Source of the DNA: Niallia taxi
GTDB taxonomy: Bacteria; Bacillota; Bacilli; Bacillales; Cytobacillaceae
Assembly: GCF_004005475.1 (NCBI RefSeq)
Contig: NZ_RZTZ01000010.1
Coordinates: 1 to 64,000, forward strand
Length of the DNA: 64,000 nt
Direction of reading: 5' to 3'
A model generated the notes under the pieces. That model searched no databases. It was not told where the DNA came from and saw only the letters and a list, made by a program, of their open reading frames with translations. This document shows, in pieces, positions 33,754-43,631 of the stretch. Within the stretch, counting starts at the first letter, position 1. Each line of letters starts with the position of its first letter. A program made the position numbers and the translations under genes.

Positions 33754-35178
33754 TCATTTATGCATATTGTCTGTTAATAATGAATCATAAATACTTGTTA
33801 ATACGTGCATTCCTTTTCTTATGTCTTGTTCATTTAGAAAGGAATAGCTGAGCCTTATATATGGAATATCCCGTTCTAAAGGGTCACAAATCTGGCCCGG
33901 AACATAAGAAATAGAGTTTTCAAGCGCCATAGCCTTTAGCTTGTTTTTATCCATTGTCTCGTCTATGCGCACCCACAGGTTTAGCCCGCCTCCGGGGCTA
34001 TCCCAATGGAAGGAATGGTCCCGAAGTGCCTCTTCCATCTTTTCCTTCCTTATCTGCAATGCTATTCTCAGTTTTTCCATATGTGTACGCACCCTGTCGG
34101 AGGTTAGATAGAACAAAAAGGCCTTCTGGCTTAGCAGCGGTGTCCCATTGTCAGCAAGTGCCTTTCCTTTAATCAGCCATTTCATCAGACTTGGATGTGC
34201 GACCATTGCACAAATCCTTAATCCCGGAGCCATATATTTACAGAAACTTCGCAAGTAAATAATATACCCACCTGTATCATAGGAGTAAATAGGCGGAGGC
34301 GGAGTTTTGTGAAAGTAGATTTCACGGAATGCATCATCCTCAAGAATGATACATTGATATTTTTCAGCAAGCTCTGCCAGCTGTTTTCTCTGCTCAACTG
34401 GCACAGTATAGCCTGTAGGGTTTTGATATGTCGGATTTGTGTAAAACAGCTTTGGCTTATACTTCTTCATAAAGTATTCCACTTCTTCTAGACAAAAACC
34501 TGCTGCTGTTATAGACACAGGTATAAGTTTTGCCCCTCTGTTTGCAAATATATCAGCCGCTCCACTGTATGTCGGGCTTTCAATTAGCACATAATCGTGC
34601 GCTTGAACAAACACCTTGGCAATGATATCAATCCCTTGCTGCGCTCCAGATGTGATGACTATTGATTCTTCTGGTATGTATAAACGGTCGTACTTTTGAA
34701 AGTAGGCTGACATACCTGTTATCAGCTCTTCATCACCTTTAACATTTGCATAAGTTCCAAGCAAATGCGGATATTTGTCAAATATCTCCTTCGCATGCTG
34801 AGAAAGATATCTATTTGGCAATAAAGTAGGATCAACAACGGATGCTGAAAATTTATAAGTGACTGGCTCACGATGGATATCGGAGAGATGACTGTTATGA
34901 ATATAAGAACGAATTGCTGGCTGCTCCTCTGATATATTGCTTATATGGTCACTATCTTTTCTGTAATAGCCTGTTTTATCCTTTGCATAAACATGCCCTT
35001 GCTCTTTTAAAAGCTGGTATGCCTTCAAGATAGTCAAACGATGAACACCAAGAAGCTCGGCAAGGCTTCGTACAGAAGGAAGCCTTTTATCTTTTGGCCA
35101 CTCCCCTGTTTGGATACGTGTTAGCATATATTCATGTACTTGCTTGTAAAGTGCCGTTTGTTCAGATTTCATAACCAT
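33754..35178 (-). CDS. MocR-type GntR/aminotransferase regulator
   Basis: The 474-residue protein joins a GntR winged helix (about 5-70, WPKDKRLPSVRSLAELLGVHRLTILKAYQLL) to a class I aminotransferase-like domain (about 100-465). The PLP-binding lysine is in LRSFCKYMAPGLR. MocR proteins use PLP as effector and usually control a neighbouring gene; the divergent EamA exporter is the natural target. I chose the ATG at 35178 because AAGGAGGG lies six bases before it. Confidence 0.9.
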   Translation of the reverse strand: MVMKSEQTALYKQVHEYMLTRIQTGEWPKDKRLPSVRSLAELLGVHRLTILKAYQLLKEQGHVYAKDKTGYYRKDSDHISNISEEQPAIRSYIHNSHLSDIHREPVTYKFSASVVDPTLLPNRYLSQHAKEIFDKYPHLLGTYANVKGDEELITGMSAYFQKYDRLYIPEESIVITSGAQQGIDIIAKVFVQAHDYVLIESPTYSGAADIFANRGAKLIPVSITAAGFCLEEVEYFMKKYKPKLFYTNPTYQNPTGYTVPVEQRKQLAELAEKYQCIILEDDAFREIYFHKTPPPPIYSYDTGGYIIYLRSFCKYMAPGLRICAMVAHPSLMKWLIKGKALADNGTPLLSQKAFLFYLTSDRVRTHMEKLRIALQIRKEKMEEALRDHSFHWDSPGGGLNLWVRIDETMDKNKLKAMALENSISYVPGQICDPLERDIPYIRLSYSFLNEQDIRKGMHVLTSIYDSLLTDNMHK

Positions 35179-35286
35179 ATTGATCCCTCCTTTATCCATT
35201 ATTGTACCATTTCCTTAAATCTGTTCTATGTGAAATTATCTGGTCTGTCCTACCTGTTTTACAATAACGGCAGGAGGGATTTCATA

Positions 35287-36195
35287 ATGACCATTTTCTT
35301 GTATAGTTTAATGTGTTTTATTTTTGGAACTACTTTTTTAGCAATCAAGGTTGGAGTTGACGAAGGCTTTCCACCCTTTCTGTCTGCGGGGATTCGTTTT
35401 TTGGCTGCAGGCGCCATTCTGTATTTAATTTTGCTTGCCCGTAAAAAGACATCCTGGAAGATTCTTTTGCGCAAAGAGCTGATGTTCACAGGATTTACCT
35501 TAACATTTATAACATTTGCTTGTCTTTATTGGGCAGAACAGTTTGTTTCCTCAGGAATTGCGGCAGTGCTGTCAGCTTCTGCTCCGATTATCATTATTCT
35601 TATCCAAACTGCCTTTATGGGAGTAAGAATTGATAAAGCCAGCATTGTCGGTATCATACTAGGATTCGCTGGAGTTTTCTTCCTATTTCTTCCGGGTCTA
35701 TCCATCACTTGGAATACTTTCTGGATTATCGGGTGCGGAATTATCCTTTTTGGTCAATTTGGCTATGCAACAGGTTCAATTTGGTCTGGGAAAACGATTA
35801 GTACATTTAAAAAGGAAAGTCCAATGGCATTGAATGCTGTGCAAATGATATACGGAGGACTGTTTCTGCTGCTTTTATCTCTATTCGCAGGGGAACCTGC
35901 GCCTAATATAACCATACCGGGACTTTTGTCGATTCTTTATTTGACTGTAGCAGGGTCCATGATTGCCCATACTATTTATTACTATCTTGTCGCAAAAACA
36001 AATGCCTTTCTTCCTTCGACATGGTTATATGTTTCACCTTTAATCGCGTTAACAATAGGTCACTTCTTTTATAACGAAGCTGTTCATCCGGTCATGCTTG
36101 TTGGTGTTTTACTGATTTTATCAAGCCTTATTTTAGTAAACCTTGGAAAGATACTGCAATTTGTGTCCATAAAAAAAATGGCATCCTCTAAATGA
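35287..36195 (+). CDS. EamA/DMT-family transporter
   Basis: The 302-residue protein has ten membrane segments and two EamA repeats, as in drug/metabolite transporters. The N-terminal FGTTFLAIKVGVDEGFPPF and the AFLPSTWLYVSPLIAL segment are typical. GGCAGGAGGG precedes the ATG. It is divergent from the MocR gene (108 bases apart) and is probably its target. The substrate is likely an amino acid or vitamin-like compound, which is inference. Confidence 0.87.
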   Translation: MTIFLYSLMCFIFGTTFLAIKVGVDEGFPPFLSAGIRFLAAGAILYLILLARKKTSWKILLRKELMFTGFTLTFITFACLYWAEQFVSSGIAAVLSASAPIIIILIQTAFMGVRIDKASIVGIILGFAGVFFLFLPGLSITWNTFWIIGCGIILFGQFGYATGSIWSGKTISTFKKESPMALNAVQMIYGGLFLLLLSLFAGEPAPNITIPGLLSILYLTVAGSMIAHTIYYYLVAKTNAFLPSTWLYVSPLIALTIGHFFYNEAVHPVMLVGVLLILSSLILVNLGKILQFVSIKKMASSK

Positions 36196-36208
36196 GGACG
36201 CCATTTTT
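36173..36208 (+). terminator. Terminator of the EamA gene
   Basis: AAAATGGCATCCTC and GAGGACGCCATTTT form a stem with one mismatch, overlapping the stop codon. Confidence 0.8.
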
Positions 36209-36337
36209 CAAGGGCTTTCGTCTAAATAAGACAAAGAAAGACGGATAAGACATGATTCTAGAAATATCATCATTTCCTGGAAAATAATTCAGCTGTTTCG
36301 ACAGCATTTCCTATAAATCACAGTTTCAGATGTCTGT

Positions 36338-36841
36338 TCACTTGGACTTATATTTTCGAGCAAGCTCCTGTGTCTCTACTTTTCTGTTTCTTCTCATCTC
36401 TGCCCGAACTTTTCCGGACTCAAACAAACTAACTTCTTCTTCTGTTTGCGGCACAACCTGCGGTACAGCTGTTGGCTTGCCATGTTCATCAATAGCAACC
36501 ATTGTTAAAAAGCTAAGAGCACAAAGATTTTTAACACCTGACAGCAAATCCTCTGCTGTTACTTTAACGAACACCTCCATAGAGGAAGTGCCTGTATAGG
36601 TGACAAATGCTTCTAAACAAACAGAATTACCTTCATAAATGGGGTGTAGGAAATCAACTGAATCAGTTGAAGCTGTAACAATATGCCTTCTTGCATGTCT
36701 CATGGCAGCAATAGCAGCCGTATCATCAATATATGCCATTAATTTCCCTCCGAACAATGTGCCATAAGTGTTCGTATCTGTTGGGAAAACAATGCTCGTT
36801 TTAACAACGAGCGACTCACTGCAATATTTAGAATCTACCAT
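36338..36841 (-). CDS. Hot-dog acyl-CoA thioesterase, YkhA-like
   Basis: The 167-residue protein is a single hot-dog domain of the BFIT/YkhA type. The conserved TNTYGTLFGGKLMAYIDDTAAIAA helix, whose Asp is catalytic in relatives, and the VDFLHPIYEG strand are present. It hydrolyses fatty acyl-CoA esters. It is a single gene, with AGGAGG before the ATG. Confidence 0.87.
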   Translation of the reverse strand: MVDSKYCSESLVVKTSIVFPTDTNTYGTLFGGKLMAYIDDTAAIAAMRHARRHIVTASTDSVDFLHPIYEGNSVCLEAFVTYTGTSSMEVFVKVTAEDLLSGVKNLCALSFLTMVAIDEHGKPTAVPQVVPQTEEEVSLFESGKVRAEMRRNRKVETQELARKYKSK

Positions 36842-36925
36842 ATATCCTCCTTAGGATTGCTATCTAAGATTACTTCCTATAAATATTATATGTAATTTCC
36901 TAATTGCCGTCTATTAGACCTCATG

Positions 36926-37861
36926 CTATTGAAAGAAAGAATTTTTCTTTTTTGCCTTTAGAAGATCACCCATCCATCCCCTTGTTTTTAAATAAGCATA
37001 AATAATTACAGTAGTCAGCACGATTAAGGCAAGCGAAATGGCATAGCCATATTTCCAATCAAGCTCAGGCATATATTTAAAGTTCATACCCCACAATGCT
37101 CCAAGTGCCATAATAGGAGTACAAAGGGCAGTAAACACTGTCAATGTCTTCATAATTTCATTTCCTCGATGCTGGGAAACAACCTCTTCAAAATGGACGA
37201 GATTATTTAATTCTTTTTCATACTCATCAACTAAAGTAAGTCCTCTCTGAATCCGCTTAGAAACTCGCTTATAATCTCTGCCATCTGTGGCATCCTCTCC
37301 AAAGGCTTCCTCAATGGCAAACTTCAGCTCTAAAAAGGGCATCATGACGTTTTTCCAAATAAGTATTTCATGCCTTGACTGATAGATTTTGTCTAAGGTT
37401 TTTGTACTATTCTTCTCTTTCACATCCCATATTAATTCATCTAGCTTCTCCTCGTATGTATCAATATGGTAAAGAATATCTGTCATAATGTTGCCAAGTA
37501 TCACCATAAACCCATCAACTGGGGATATGGCATTTTGGGCAGATTGAATAATATCTGTCCTTTTGTTTAAATGTAGGCTGTTATCATGATAATCCAATGT
37601 GATGAGATAATCGCCACACAGGTAGAAGTAAAACAGCTCATAATCTCCTCTTTCCTCAATTTTTCGATTATAGATAATCGAACCACTCAAAGATTCCTTG
37701 CCAATTATTGATGTATCCATCTCCAAATAGTTTCCTTTTTTTTCATTGATGATTTTGCGCCAATCTTCAATGGAAATGTCCAATTCTGCTTTTAATTGGT
37801 CGATCTCTTCAATCTTTTCAAGTGCATACCAAATCCATTTGCCCATGTGATGCTTTTTCAA
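36926..37861 (-). CDS. corA: CorA-family magnesium transporter
   Basis: The protein has about 311 residues: a large cytoplasmic domain and two C-terminal membrane helices with the selectivity motif GMN (ALGALWGMNFKYMPEL). It imports Mg2+ or other divalent metals. The start is uncertain. I prefer the TTG at 37861, which has GGAGTGAT at good spacing; a GTG nine bases upstream is also possible. No magnesium riboswitch was seen upstream. Confidence 0.9.
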   Translation of the reverse strand: MKKHHMGKWIWYALEKIEEIDQLKAELDISIEDWRKIINEKKGNYLEMDTSIIGKESLSGSIIYNRKIEERGDYELFYFYLCGDYLITLDYHDNSLHLNKRTDIIQSAQNAISPVDGFMVILGNIMTDILYHIDTYEEKLDELIWDVKEKNSTKTLDKIYQSRHEILIWKNVMMPFLELKFAIEEAFGEDATDGRDYKRVSKRIQRGLTLVDEYEKELNNLVHFEEVVSQHRGNEIMKTLTVFTALCTPIMALGALWGMNFKYMPELDWKYGYAISLALIVLTTVIIYAYLKTRGWMGDLLKAKKKNSFFQ

Positions 37862-37936
37862 AAAGATCACTCCGATCGCTTTTTTACTTTTATTTTCCCC
37901 TATTTCAAGGAAAAAAAACTTAAAACGACGCGCAAG

Positions 37937-37962
37937 GTTTCTTATCTGTCAGTCTTGGGTAA
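37937..37962 (+). promoter_or_regulatory. Sigma-B-type promoter
   Basis: GTTTCT (37937-37942), 14 bases, GGGTAA (37957-37962), about 50 bases before the 78-codon gene. It resembles the sigma-B consensus. Confidence 0.55.
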
Positions 37963-38010
37963 ATAAAACTAAGCAATATTTTTTGGACAAACTATTCGGA
38001 GGGATGAATT

Positions 38011-38247
38011 ATGAAAACGATGCGAACATTAGCGGTTGTCGGTGCAGGCGTTGGGGGTTATCTTCTATTTTCCTCAAAAGGAAAAGAAATGATGCAGCGG
38101 GTCACTCAGATGTTACACTCCAAAAAGGATGAATCACCTATCATGAAGGCTGGAAATCCCGATCCGCAAGATATCGGTGACAACAATATGGTTAGTGAAG
38201 GTGCTATGTATTCAGTAAACTACTATAATAAGCAGAGACCAGAGTAA
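38011..38247 (+). CDS. Small membrane-anchored protein, 78 residues
   Basis: An N-terminal glycine-rich hydrophobic helix (about 6-22, VVGAGVGGYLLFSSKGKEM) is followed by a soluble polar part. The helix recalls YtxH-like stress proteins. CGGAGGG precedes the ATG. The sigma-B-like promoter suggests stress induction. I do not recognise a named family. Confidence 0.65.
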   Translation: MKTMRTLAVVGAGVGGYLLFSSKGKEMMQRVTQMLHSKKDESPIMKAGNPDPQDIGDNNMVSEGAMYSVNYYNKQRPE

Positions 38248-38264
38248 GAAAAAAGGTCTCCACA

Positions 38265-38816
38265 TTAAATGGAGACCAGTTTATTTACTTTCGGACGCAA
38301 TTGCTCTTTTGCTCTTTTCATGCGTGTTTTAACCGTTGAAAGGGGCGTTTTTGTTTTGTCGCTAATTTCTAGCAATGTATTGTTATGATAATAGAATAAT
38401 AGAAGAGGCTCCTTGTACATTTGTGGCAGCTCTTCTAATGTATCAATCATTTCTTCCTGAGCACATTTATTTATAATTGTATCCTCTGGCGGTAAGGAAA
38501 CGGATGTCTCCCGTACATATGTATATACTGTTTCCTCCCAGAATTTCTTCGATGTCTTTTCTTTTCTCCAATAATCACGGCATTTATTTATCGCTATTTT
38601 ATATAACCAGCTTTTTGCTTTACTGTAATCTTCGAAGGAAGAAAACGATAGATAGGAAGATATAAGTACTTCCTGATAAATATCTTCGGCTAGTTCTTTA
38701 TGTTTGACCAATGAAAGGATATAAGCAAATATAGCATTTCCATGTTCTTTAATTATCTCTTCATAACAGGCTTCTTTACAATCACCTGTGTAGTTATTAA
38801 TTAGGGGTTCCATCAT
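38265..38816 (-). CDS. ECF-type sigma factor
   Basis: The 183-residue protein has sigma-70 region 2 (about 25-90, AEDIYQEVLISSYLSF and KAKSWLYKIAINKCRDYWRK) and region 4 (about 125-175, PLLLFYYHNNTLLEIS, PLSTVKTRMKRAKEQL), but no regions 1 or 3. It directs RNA polymerase to stress promoters. No anti-sigma gene is adjacent, which is unusual. AAGGAGG precedes the ATG. Confidence 0.9.
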   Translation of the reverse strand: MMEPLINNYTGDCKEACYEEIIKEHGNAIFAYILSLVKHKELAEDIYQEVLISSYLSFSSFEDYSKAKSWLYKIAINKCRDYWRKEKTSKKFWEETVYTYVRETSVSLPPEDTIINKCAQEEMIDTLEELPQMYKEPLLLFYYHNNTLLEISDKTKTPLSTVKTRMKRAKEQLRPKVNKLVSI

Positions 38817-38903
38817 TATCCTCCTTCCCCTAGGACGCTTCTACACAATAAACGAAACCGCACCTATTAACCCCTACACTTTTTTTAAAAGTTTTTTATA
38901 TTT

Positions 38904-40232
38904 TTATTGATGTGCTTGTTTGCCTGGTGAAAGCCAAATGGAAAAGCCGATTTTTTTGCAAATGGTTAAATAATGCAGGAGTGCTAGAATGACAGCACCT
39001 AAATTCATGCCTATTGCAATGCCACCCATCTGTAAATGGCTTAAGGAGCCAAGATAATAGATAGCTGTATACGAAAAAACAGTAGACCAAATCGAGTGAA
39101 ATACTGCATCCTTTAACAGCCCGAGACCAATAAGGAAAGCCTGCATTGGAATCGTGAAATAGTGCAAGAAGAAATACGGCCATAATAATTGCACAATGGA
39201 AGCAGCTTGAGATGAGTGAAAGAATTTCATTGTCAGCGGCTCTGCATAAAAATAAAAAATGGCAATAGCTACTGACCCGTACCCAAGGGTTATCAGCATT
39301 ACTTGTTTAAGCAGATGCTGTAAATGTAAATAGTTCCTTTCGGCATAAGCCTTTGAAACGGTCGGGATAAGCATTGTCATAAAGGAGTGCGCAATAAATG
39401 CCGGAAAAAAGCCAATAGTCAAGGCAATACCTGCAAGCATTCCATACTGCTCTGTCGCATTTGCTGCAGTTATACCCGATGCAACCAATGCGCCTTTTAT
39501 TAAAAAAGGCTGTATAGCATGGGACAATGCATGAAAAATCCGTAAGCCTGTCGTCGGAATGGACACAGACAAAAGATCCTTCCAAATTGCCTTGCCACCC
39601 ATCCGTTCATTTTCACCTTTTCTAATGCGTTGATACTGAACGAAAAACATATGAAGCAAATACAAAAATACTACTAAATCACTGCCAACAATGGTACAAA
39701 ATGCGATTAAAACAGAGGTTTCCAAATCAAAGGAAAACCATTGAAAAAGAAATACAAGCATTCCTAGTTGAACAATTTTACGCAGGAAATTAGATGCTGC
39801 TATCTTTCCCATTTGCTGTTTGCCCATAAAGAAGCCTCTTGCAATCGACGTAAAGGAAATAACCGGCAGCAGCAAAAGAACGAGCCATTTTAAGATTGGG
39901 TGATAATCCTGGAATATCGGAATAAATGGAATGACGAAACCAGCGACTATCGTAAGTACAATTGTAAAGATGATTGTCCATTTTATTACTTGTTGAAGCA
40001 TACTGTGATGATAGACTGAATCCTTTTCAGCAATAAACTTCGAAATAGAGACAGGAAGCTCAAAGCTCGCCAGCAGCACAATAAGGAATATCGTCGGCAG
40101 AACTGTCATGAAAAGTCCGAGTCCTTGTTCCCCCAATTCCCTCGCCATAACCATGTTAATCAAAAACTCAATACATTCACCAAAAAACGCCGTAACAATC
40201 AGTAAAAGCGTACCTTTATAAAATGAGCTCAT
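38904..40232 (-). CDS. SpoVB/MOP-family polysaccharide flippase
   Basis: The 442-residue protein has about 14 membrane segments and resembles SpoVB and YkvU, MOP-superfamily flippases of lipid-linked sugars in spore and wall synthesis. The N-terminal VTAFFGECIEFLINMVMARELG is characteristic. The exact paralogue cannot be decided from sequence alone, so no symbol is given. It is a single gene. Confidence 0.82.
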   Translation of the reverse strand: MSSFYKGTLLLIVTAFFGECIEFLINMVMARELGEQGLGLFMTVLPTIFLIVLLASFELPVSISKFIAEKDSVYHHSMLQQVIKWTIIFTIVLTIVAGFVIPFIPIFQDYHPILKWLVLLLLPVISFTSIARGFFMGKQQMGKIAASNFLRKIVQLGMLVFLFQWFSFDLETSVLIAFCTIVGSDLVVFLYLLHMFFVQYQRIRKGENERMGGKAIWKDLLSVSIPTTGLRIFHALSHAIQPFLIKGALVASGITAANATEQYGMLAGIALTIGFFPAFIAHSFMTMLIPTVSKAYAERNYLHLQHLLKQVMLITLGYGSVAIAIFYFYAEPLTMKFFHSSQAASIVQLLWPYFFLHYFTIPMQAFLIGLGLLKDAVFHSIWSTVFSYTAIYYLGSLSHLQMGGIAIGMNLGAVILALLHYLTICKKIGFSIWLSPGKQAHQ

Positions 40233-40394
40233 CGATCTCTCCTTACAAAAAAAATAGATTATTTTCTTTTGCTTTTAAACCATCATATGAGACAAGTTAT
40301 AAAAATATATTTATTTGTTTTAAATTGACGTTAATCAAACGTTTGTTTAAATAAGACAAACCCAATAACGACAAGGCTTTATAACAATTGAAAT

Positions 40395-40425
40395 AAAAAA
40401 AATCCGCAAGGTTTCCCTGCGGATG
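40395..40425 (-). terminator. Terminator of the lia operon
   Basis: On the minus strand ATCCGCAGGG and CCTTGCGGAT form a stem followed by a run of T, just after liaR. Confidence 0.85.
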
Positions 40426-40428
40426 CTT

Positions 40429-41061
40429 CTACTCAACAAGCCGATATTTAAATGCATAAATGACAGCCTGCGTCCTGTCCTGCACTTGTAGCTTGCTTAA
40501 AATATTACTAACATGTGTTTTGACTGTTTTGATGGCAATAAACAAAACATCGGCAATTTCCTGGTTGCTTTTCCCTTCAGCCATTAGCAGCAGTATTTCC
40601 ATCTCTCTTGCTGTTAGTTCATCATGAAGCAAGACTTGCGGCTTCTCTCTCATTTTCATCATCATTTTATCAGTGACCTCTGGTTCGAGGACAATCTGAC
40701 CCTTAAAGGTGGAACGGACTGCCTCAGCTATTTCACTTGCCTTTGACGTTTTCAGCATATAACTGGTCGCTCCTGCCTGCAATGCTGGATATACCTTCTC
40801 ATCATCCAGGAAGCTCGTTACAATAATAATTTTCGCTTCAGGCCAGGCTTCAACAATATGCTTTGTTGCTTCAATCCCATCCATTTCATCCATGACCAAA
40901 TCCATTAAAATGATATCAGGGCGCAATTCTAAAGCCATTTCAATTGCTGTTTTTCCATTGTCAGCCTCACCGACGACTTCAATATCCGACTGTGCCGATA
41001 AATAGGAGGACACGCCTATCCGCACCATCTCGTGATCATCAACAAACAGAACTCTAATCAT
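40429..41061 (-). CDS. liaR: Response regulator LiaR
   Basis: The 210-residue regulator has a receiver domain with Asp54 as phosphorylation site (ILMDLVMD) and a NarL/LuxR-type helix-turn-helix (about 145-205, [22 protein letters not shown]). With LiaS it responds to antibiotics that disturb the lipid II cycle and activates liaIH. It overlaps liaS by four bases. Confidence 0.94.
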   Translation of the reverse strand: MIRVLFVDDHEMVRIGVSSYLSAQSDIEVVGEADNGKTAIEMALELRPDIILMDLVMDEMDGIEATKHIVEAWPEAKIIIVTSFLDDEKVYPALQAGATSYMLKTSKASEIAEAVRSTFKGQIVLEPEVTDKMMMKMREKPQVLLHDELTAREMEILLLMAEGKSNQEIADVLFIAIKTVKTHVSNILSKLQVQDRTQAVIYAFKYRLVE

Positions 41062-42104
41062 GCTTTCGCCTCCATATCTAAAATCATTGGCACCTTCACT
41101 TCAAGCCGTGTCCCTTTTTGCTGCAGACTGACTATTTTCAGCTGACCGCCAATTTCCGCTGCCCGCTCCTGCATGTTCTGCAAACCATATGAGCCGGTTT
41201 TACTTTCTTCCACATCGAATCCAATCCCATCATCCATGACCCTTAAGATAACATATTGTTCTCTATGTAAAAGCTGCACATCAAAATTACTTGCTTTTGC
41301 ATGCCTAAGTGTATTTGATACAGATTCCTGCAGTATACGGAATAAATGGTCTTCAATCCCTTTATCTAAACTAAATTCCTCTAGCTTCCATGTTATTTTC
41401 ATTTCTACTTTATGGACAAGCTCTGATAAAAGCTCCATTATTCCTTCTTTTAACGTTTTATCCTTAAGAGCTGCAGGTCTCAGGTGTAGCAGCAACGCTC
41501 TCATTTCAAGCTGTGACTGGTGGATTGTCTCTTCTACTAGCTTTAACTGCTTTGACTCAATCGGATCACCTTCCGGCTGCCTTCTTTCATTGATGGCAGA
41601 CAATAGCATGGAAGCAGCAAAAAGCTGCTGACTGACAGAATCGTGAAGCTCTCTTGCAAGCCGATTCCGTTCATCAGCAATGACAGCTTGCACTCTGGAA
41701 TGCTGATCCTCCGCTTGCTCTGTCACAAGCTTTTGTGATAGTCTAATCTGTTCCTTAAGTTTGTTTTGTACATTCGTTATTTTTGCCCCTAAAGAATGTA
41801 TTTCCTCATAAAACCCAGAGCTCTCTCGTTCCAATTCCTTATTTTTGTCTCCACTGTGGATGATGCCATCAAGTGCATTAAACTGCTTCCTCCATGAATA
41901 CCCGCTCATCACACCAAAAAAAAGACCTATTGCCACATCTGCACTAACTAGAAATAGAACAAATGGAATATCAAGGACTTGCTTCTCCCAAATATCATTC
42001 CAGCTATCTGGCGGGAACACAAGCAGGAAGGCACCTGATGTGAACAGAAGCAGAATTAATGCAATACTCATTCCCCAGAGAATTTGCCTTTGGATTATGC
42101 TCAT
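41058..42104 (-). CDS. liaS: Sensor kinase LiaS
   Basis: The 348-residue kinase has two N-terminal membrane helices with a short outside loop (about 11-70), a HisKA_3 domain with phospho-acceptor His154 ([13 protein letters not shown]) and an HATPase domain with DDGIGFD near residue 295-301. It is an intramembrane-sensing kinase controlled by LiaF. It overlaps liaF and liaR by four bases each. Confidence 0.94.
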   Translation of the reverse strand: MSIIQRQILWGMSIALILLLFTSGAFLLVFPPDSWNDIWEKQVLDIPFVLFLVSADVAIGLFFGVMSGYSWRKQFNALDGIIHSGDKNKELERESSGFYEEIHSLGAKITNVQNKLKEQIRLSQKLVTEQAEDQHSRVQAVIADERNRLARELHDSVSQQLFAASMLLSAINERRQPEGDPIESKQLKLVEETIHQSQLEMRALLLHLRPAALKDKTLKEGIMELLSELVHKVEMKITWKLEEFSLDKGIEDHLFRILQESVSNTLRHAKASNFDVQLLHREQYVILRVMDDGIGFDVEESKTGSYGLQNMQERAAEIGGQLKIVSLQQKGTRLEVKVPMILDMEAKA

Positions 42105-42856
42105 ATTCTTTTCACCTCAAGATTTCCTACAAGGAAAGAGGTGATAATCTTCACTCTTGTCTCAGCCTGATCAAAACCAGTGCTGCTTCTCATAATATTC
42201 ATATTGAATGCATTGACCGCATTCTCTTCATCAAATATATACGCAGAACCGAGCAGGACAGAATGATTAATGCTGACCTCTAAATCATAAGGAATGTATA
42301 TCTTCACATTGCCGACTAGATTTCGCACTGCTATAACCGTCTCTCCTTGCGGCAAAACTGTATAGCTTAAATCGATGATTGTGTCGCTTGCACCTGTTTG
42401 AATATTGATATCCTTCCATTCGTAAACATGATCAGGTGTCTCATTCCGATGAAACAGGCGATTGCGAAACATTGGCTCCTTTTTAATAATGACCTCATCA
42501 GCATCTCCTGCTTCCTTATGCTTGATGATCGGCTTGATTACTTCTTTGTTGTTCTTTTTCTGGATATACTGCACAAACCAGTAAAAAAGGAGACTGAACA
42601 GCAGGAATTTTACTGTAAACATATTCAGTACACTGATTAAAAGTACAAGCAAACCAGCCCAAAACATCAGCTTGCCTATTTTCCTTTTCCTTCCCTTTTT
42701 ACCGTAATACATTAGTCCAATCGCAACTAAAAAGGAAAAAATCAACCCTGGATGCAATACAAAAATCTCTAATAGAAGCAGGAATCCAGCGATGATGACA
42801 ATCCATCCTGCAAAGTCCTTCTTTATTCTCTGAAACAACGGAATTCCTCCTTCCAT
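42101..42856 (-). CDS. liaF: LiaF, inhibitor of LiaRS signalling
   Basis: The 251-residue protein has about four membrane segments in the first 100 residues and a C-terminal beta-rich domain of the LiaF/YvqF type (about 130-250). LiaF keeps LiaS inactive without envelope stress. GGAGG precedes the ATG. The gene B. subtilis has between liaH and liaF (liaG) is missing here. Confidence 0.9.
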   Translation of the reverse strand: MEGGIPLFQRIKKDFAGWIVIIAGFLLLLEIFVLHPGLIFSFLVAIGLMYYGKKGRKRKIGKLMFWAGLLVLLISVLNMFTVKFLLFSLLFYWFVQYIQKKNNKEVIKPIIKHKEAGDADEVIIKKEPMFRNRLFHRNETPDHVYEWKDINIQTGASDTIIDLSYTVLPQGETVIAVRNLVGNVKIYIPYDLEVSINHSVLLGSAYIFDEENAVNAFNMNIMRSSTGFDQAETRVKIITSFLVGNLEVKRI

Positions 42857-42910
42857 TCATGCTGGCTACGCCCTTCCGGCTATTGATAATAGCGTATTAT
42901 CCACACTCGG

Positions 42911-42939
42911 AAAGGCGTATAAAAAAACCTACGCCTTTT
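42911..42939 (-). terminator. Hairpin between liaH and liaF
   Basis: AAAGGCGTA and TACGCCTTT form a nine-base stem with a loop rich in T (minus strand). There is no T tail, so it may limit read-through or stabilise the liaIH message and not fully stop transcription. Confidence 0.55.
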
Positions 42940-42955
42940 AAGAATATCATTTTTT

Positions 42956-43603
42956 TCAAGAAGTGAAAGTTTCATCTTTCTTTTCCTCTATCTTTTTTTC
43001 TAAAGCAGCTATTTTTTCATCAATTGTATGCTGATAGTACTTGTTAGTTATCTTTTTCTCCAAACCGTCGATATATGTTTCCATTTCATCGAACTTAGCT
43101 GTTCCGGCAGAATTTCCTTGTTTATCGGTCATTTTATTCATTGTGTAAGAAGCTCTAGTCATGTTTTCTTTCCCCATCAGCTCAAGACGACGAATGTTCA
43201 TGTCCTTCAGTTTATGCTTCATTTCTGCATATTTTGCTTCTAGCTCACTTGTCTGCTTATCAGTGATTTTCAGTGATTCCGTCAACCGGACAATTCTTTC
43301 CTCATAATGATGTTGTTCTGTTTGAGCAAAAGAGAACAGCTCCTCTTCGCCAGCCTGTGACGCGATTTCTGCTTGCTTTTTACGTTTTGCAGCAAGTTCC
43401 TCAGCCTCTTTAAGCTCTTTTGTGAATGCTTCTTTTAATACATATTGTCGTTTCACAAGCTCTTTTACTTTTTCTGTTTCTTTTTCACATTCTTTTAAAT
43501 ATTGGTTAAGAAGCGCTAGGGGATTTTTATTTTCCTTTTTGTCGAGCACTTCATTTATATCTGCCATTACTGCATTTTTAATTCTTTCTAATAGGTTTGC
43601 CAT
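42956..43603 (-). CDS. liaH: PspA/IM30-family protein LiaH
   Basis: The 215-residue protein is almost entirely a long coiled coil of the PspA/IM30 family. It starts LLERIKNAVMADINEVLDK, as LiaH does. LiaH forms large rings that protect the damaged membrane and is recruited by LiaI. It follows liaI by 28 bases. Confidence 0.93.
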   Translation of the reverse strand: MANLLERIKNAVMADINEVLDKKENKNPLALLNQYLKECEKETEKVKELVKRQYVLKEAFTKELKEAEELAAKRKKQAEIASQAGEEELFSFAQTEQHHYEERIVRLTESLKITDKQTSELEAKYAEMKHKLKDMNIRRLELMGKENMTRASYTMNKMTDKQGNSAGTAKFDEMETYIDGLEKKITNKYYQHTIDEKIAALEKKIEEKKDETFTS

Positions 43604-43631
43604 GATTTTTTTCCTCTTTTCTGTTTAGTTT

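Noticed and set aside
35134-35286. N-terminal extension of the EamA frame
   Set aside because: It overlaps the divergent regulator gene and the promoter region; the ATG at 35287 has a strong ribosome site.
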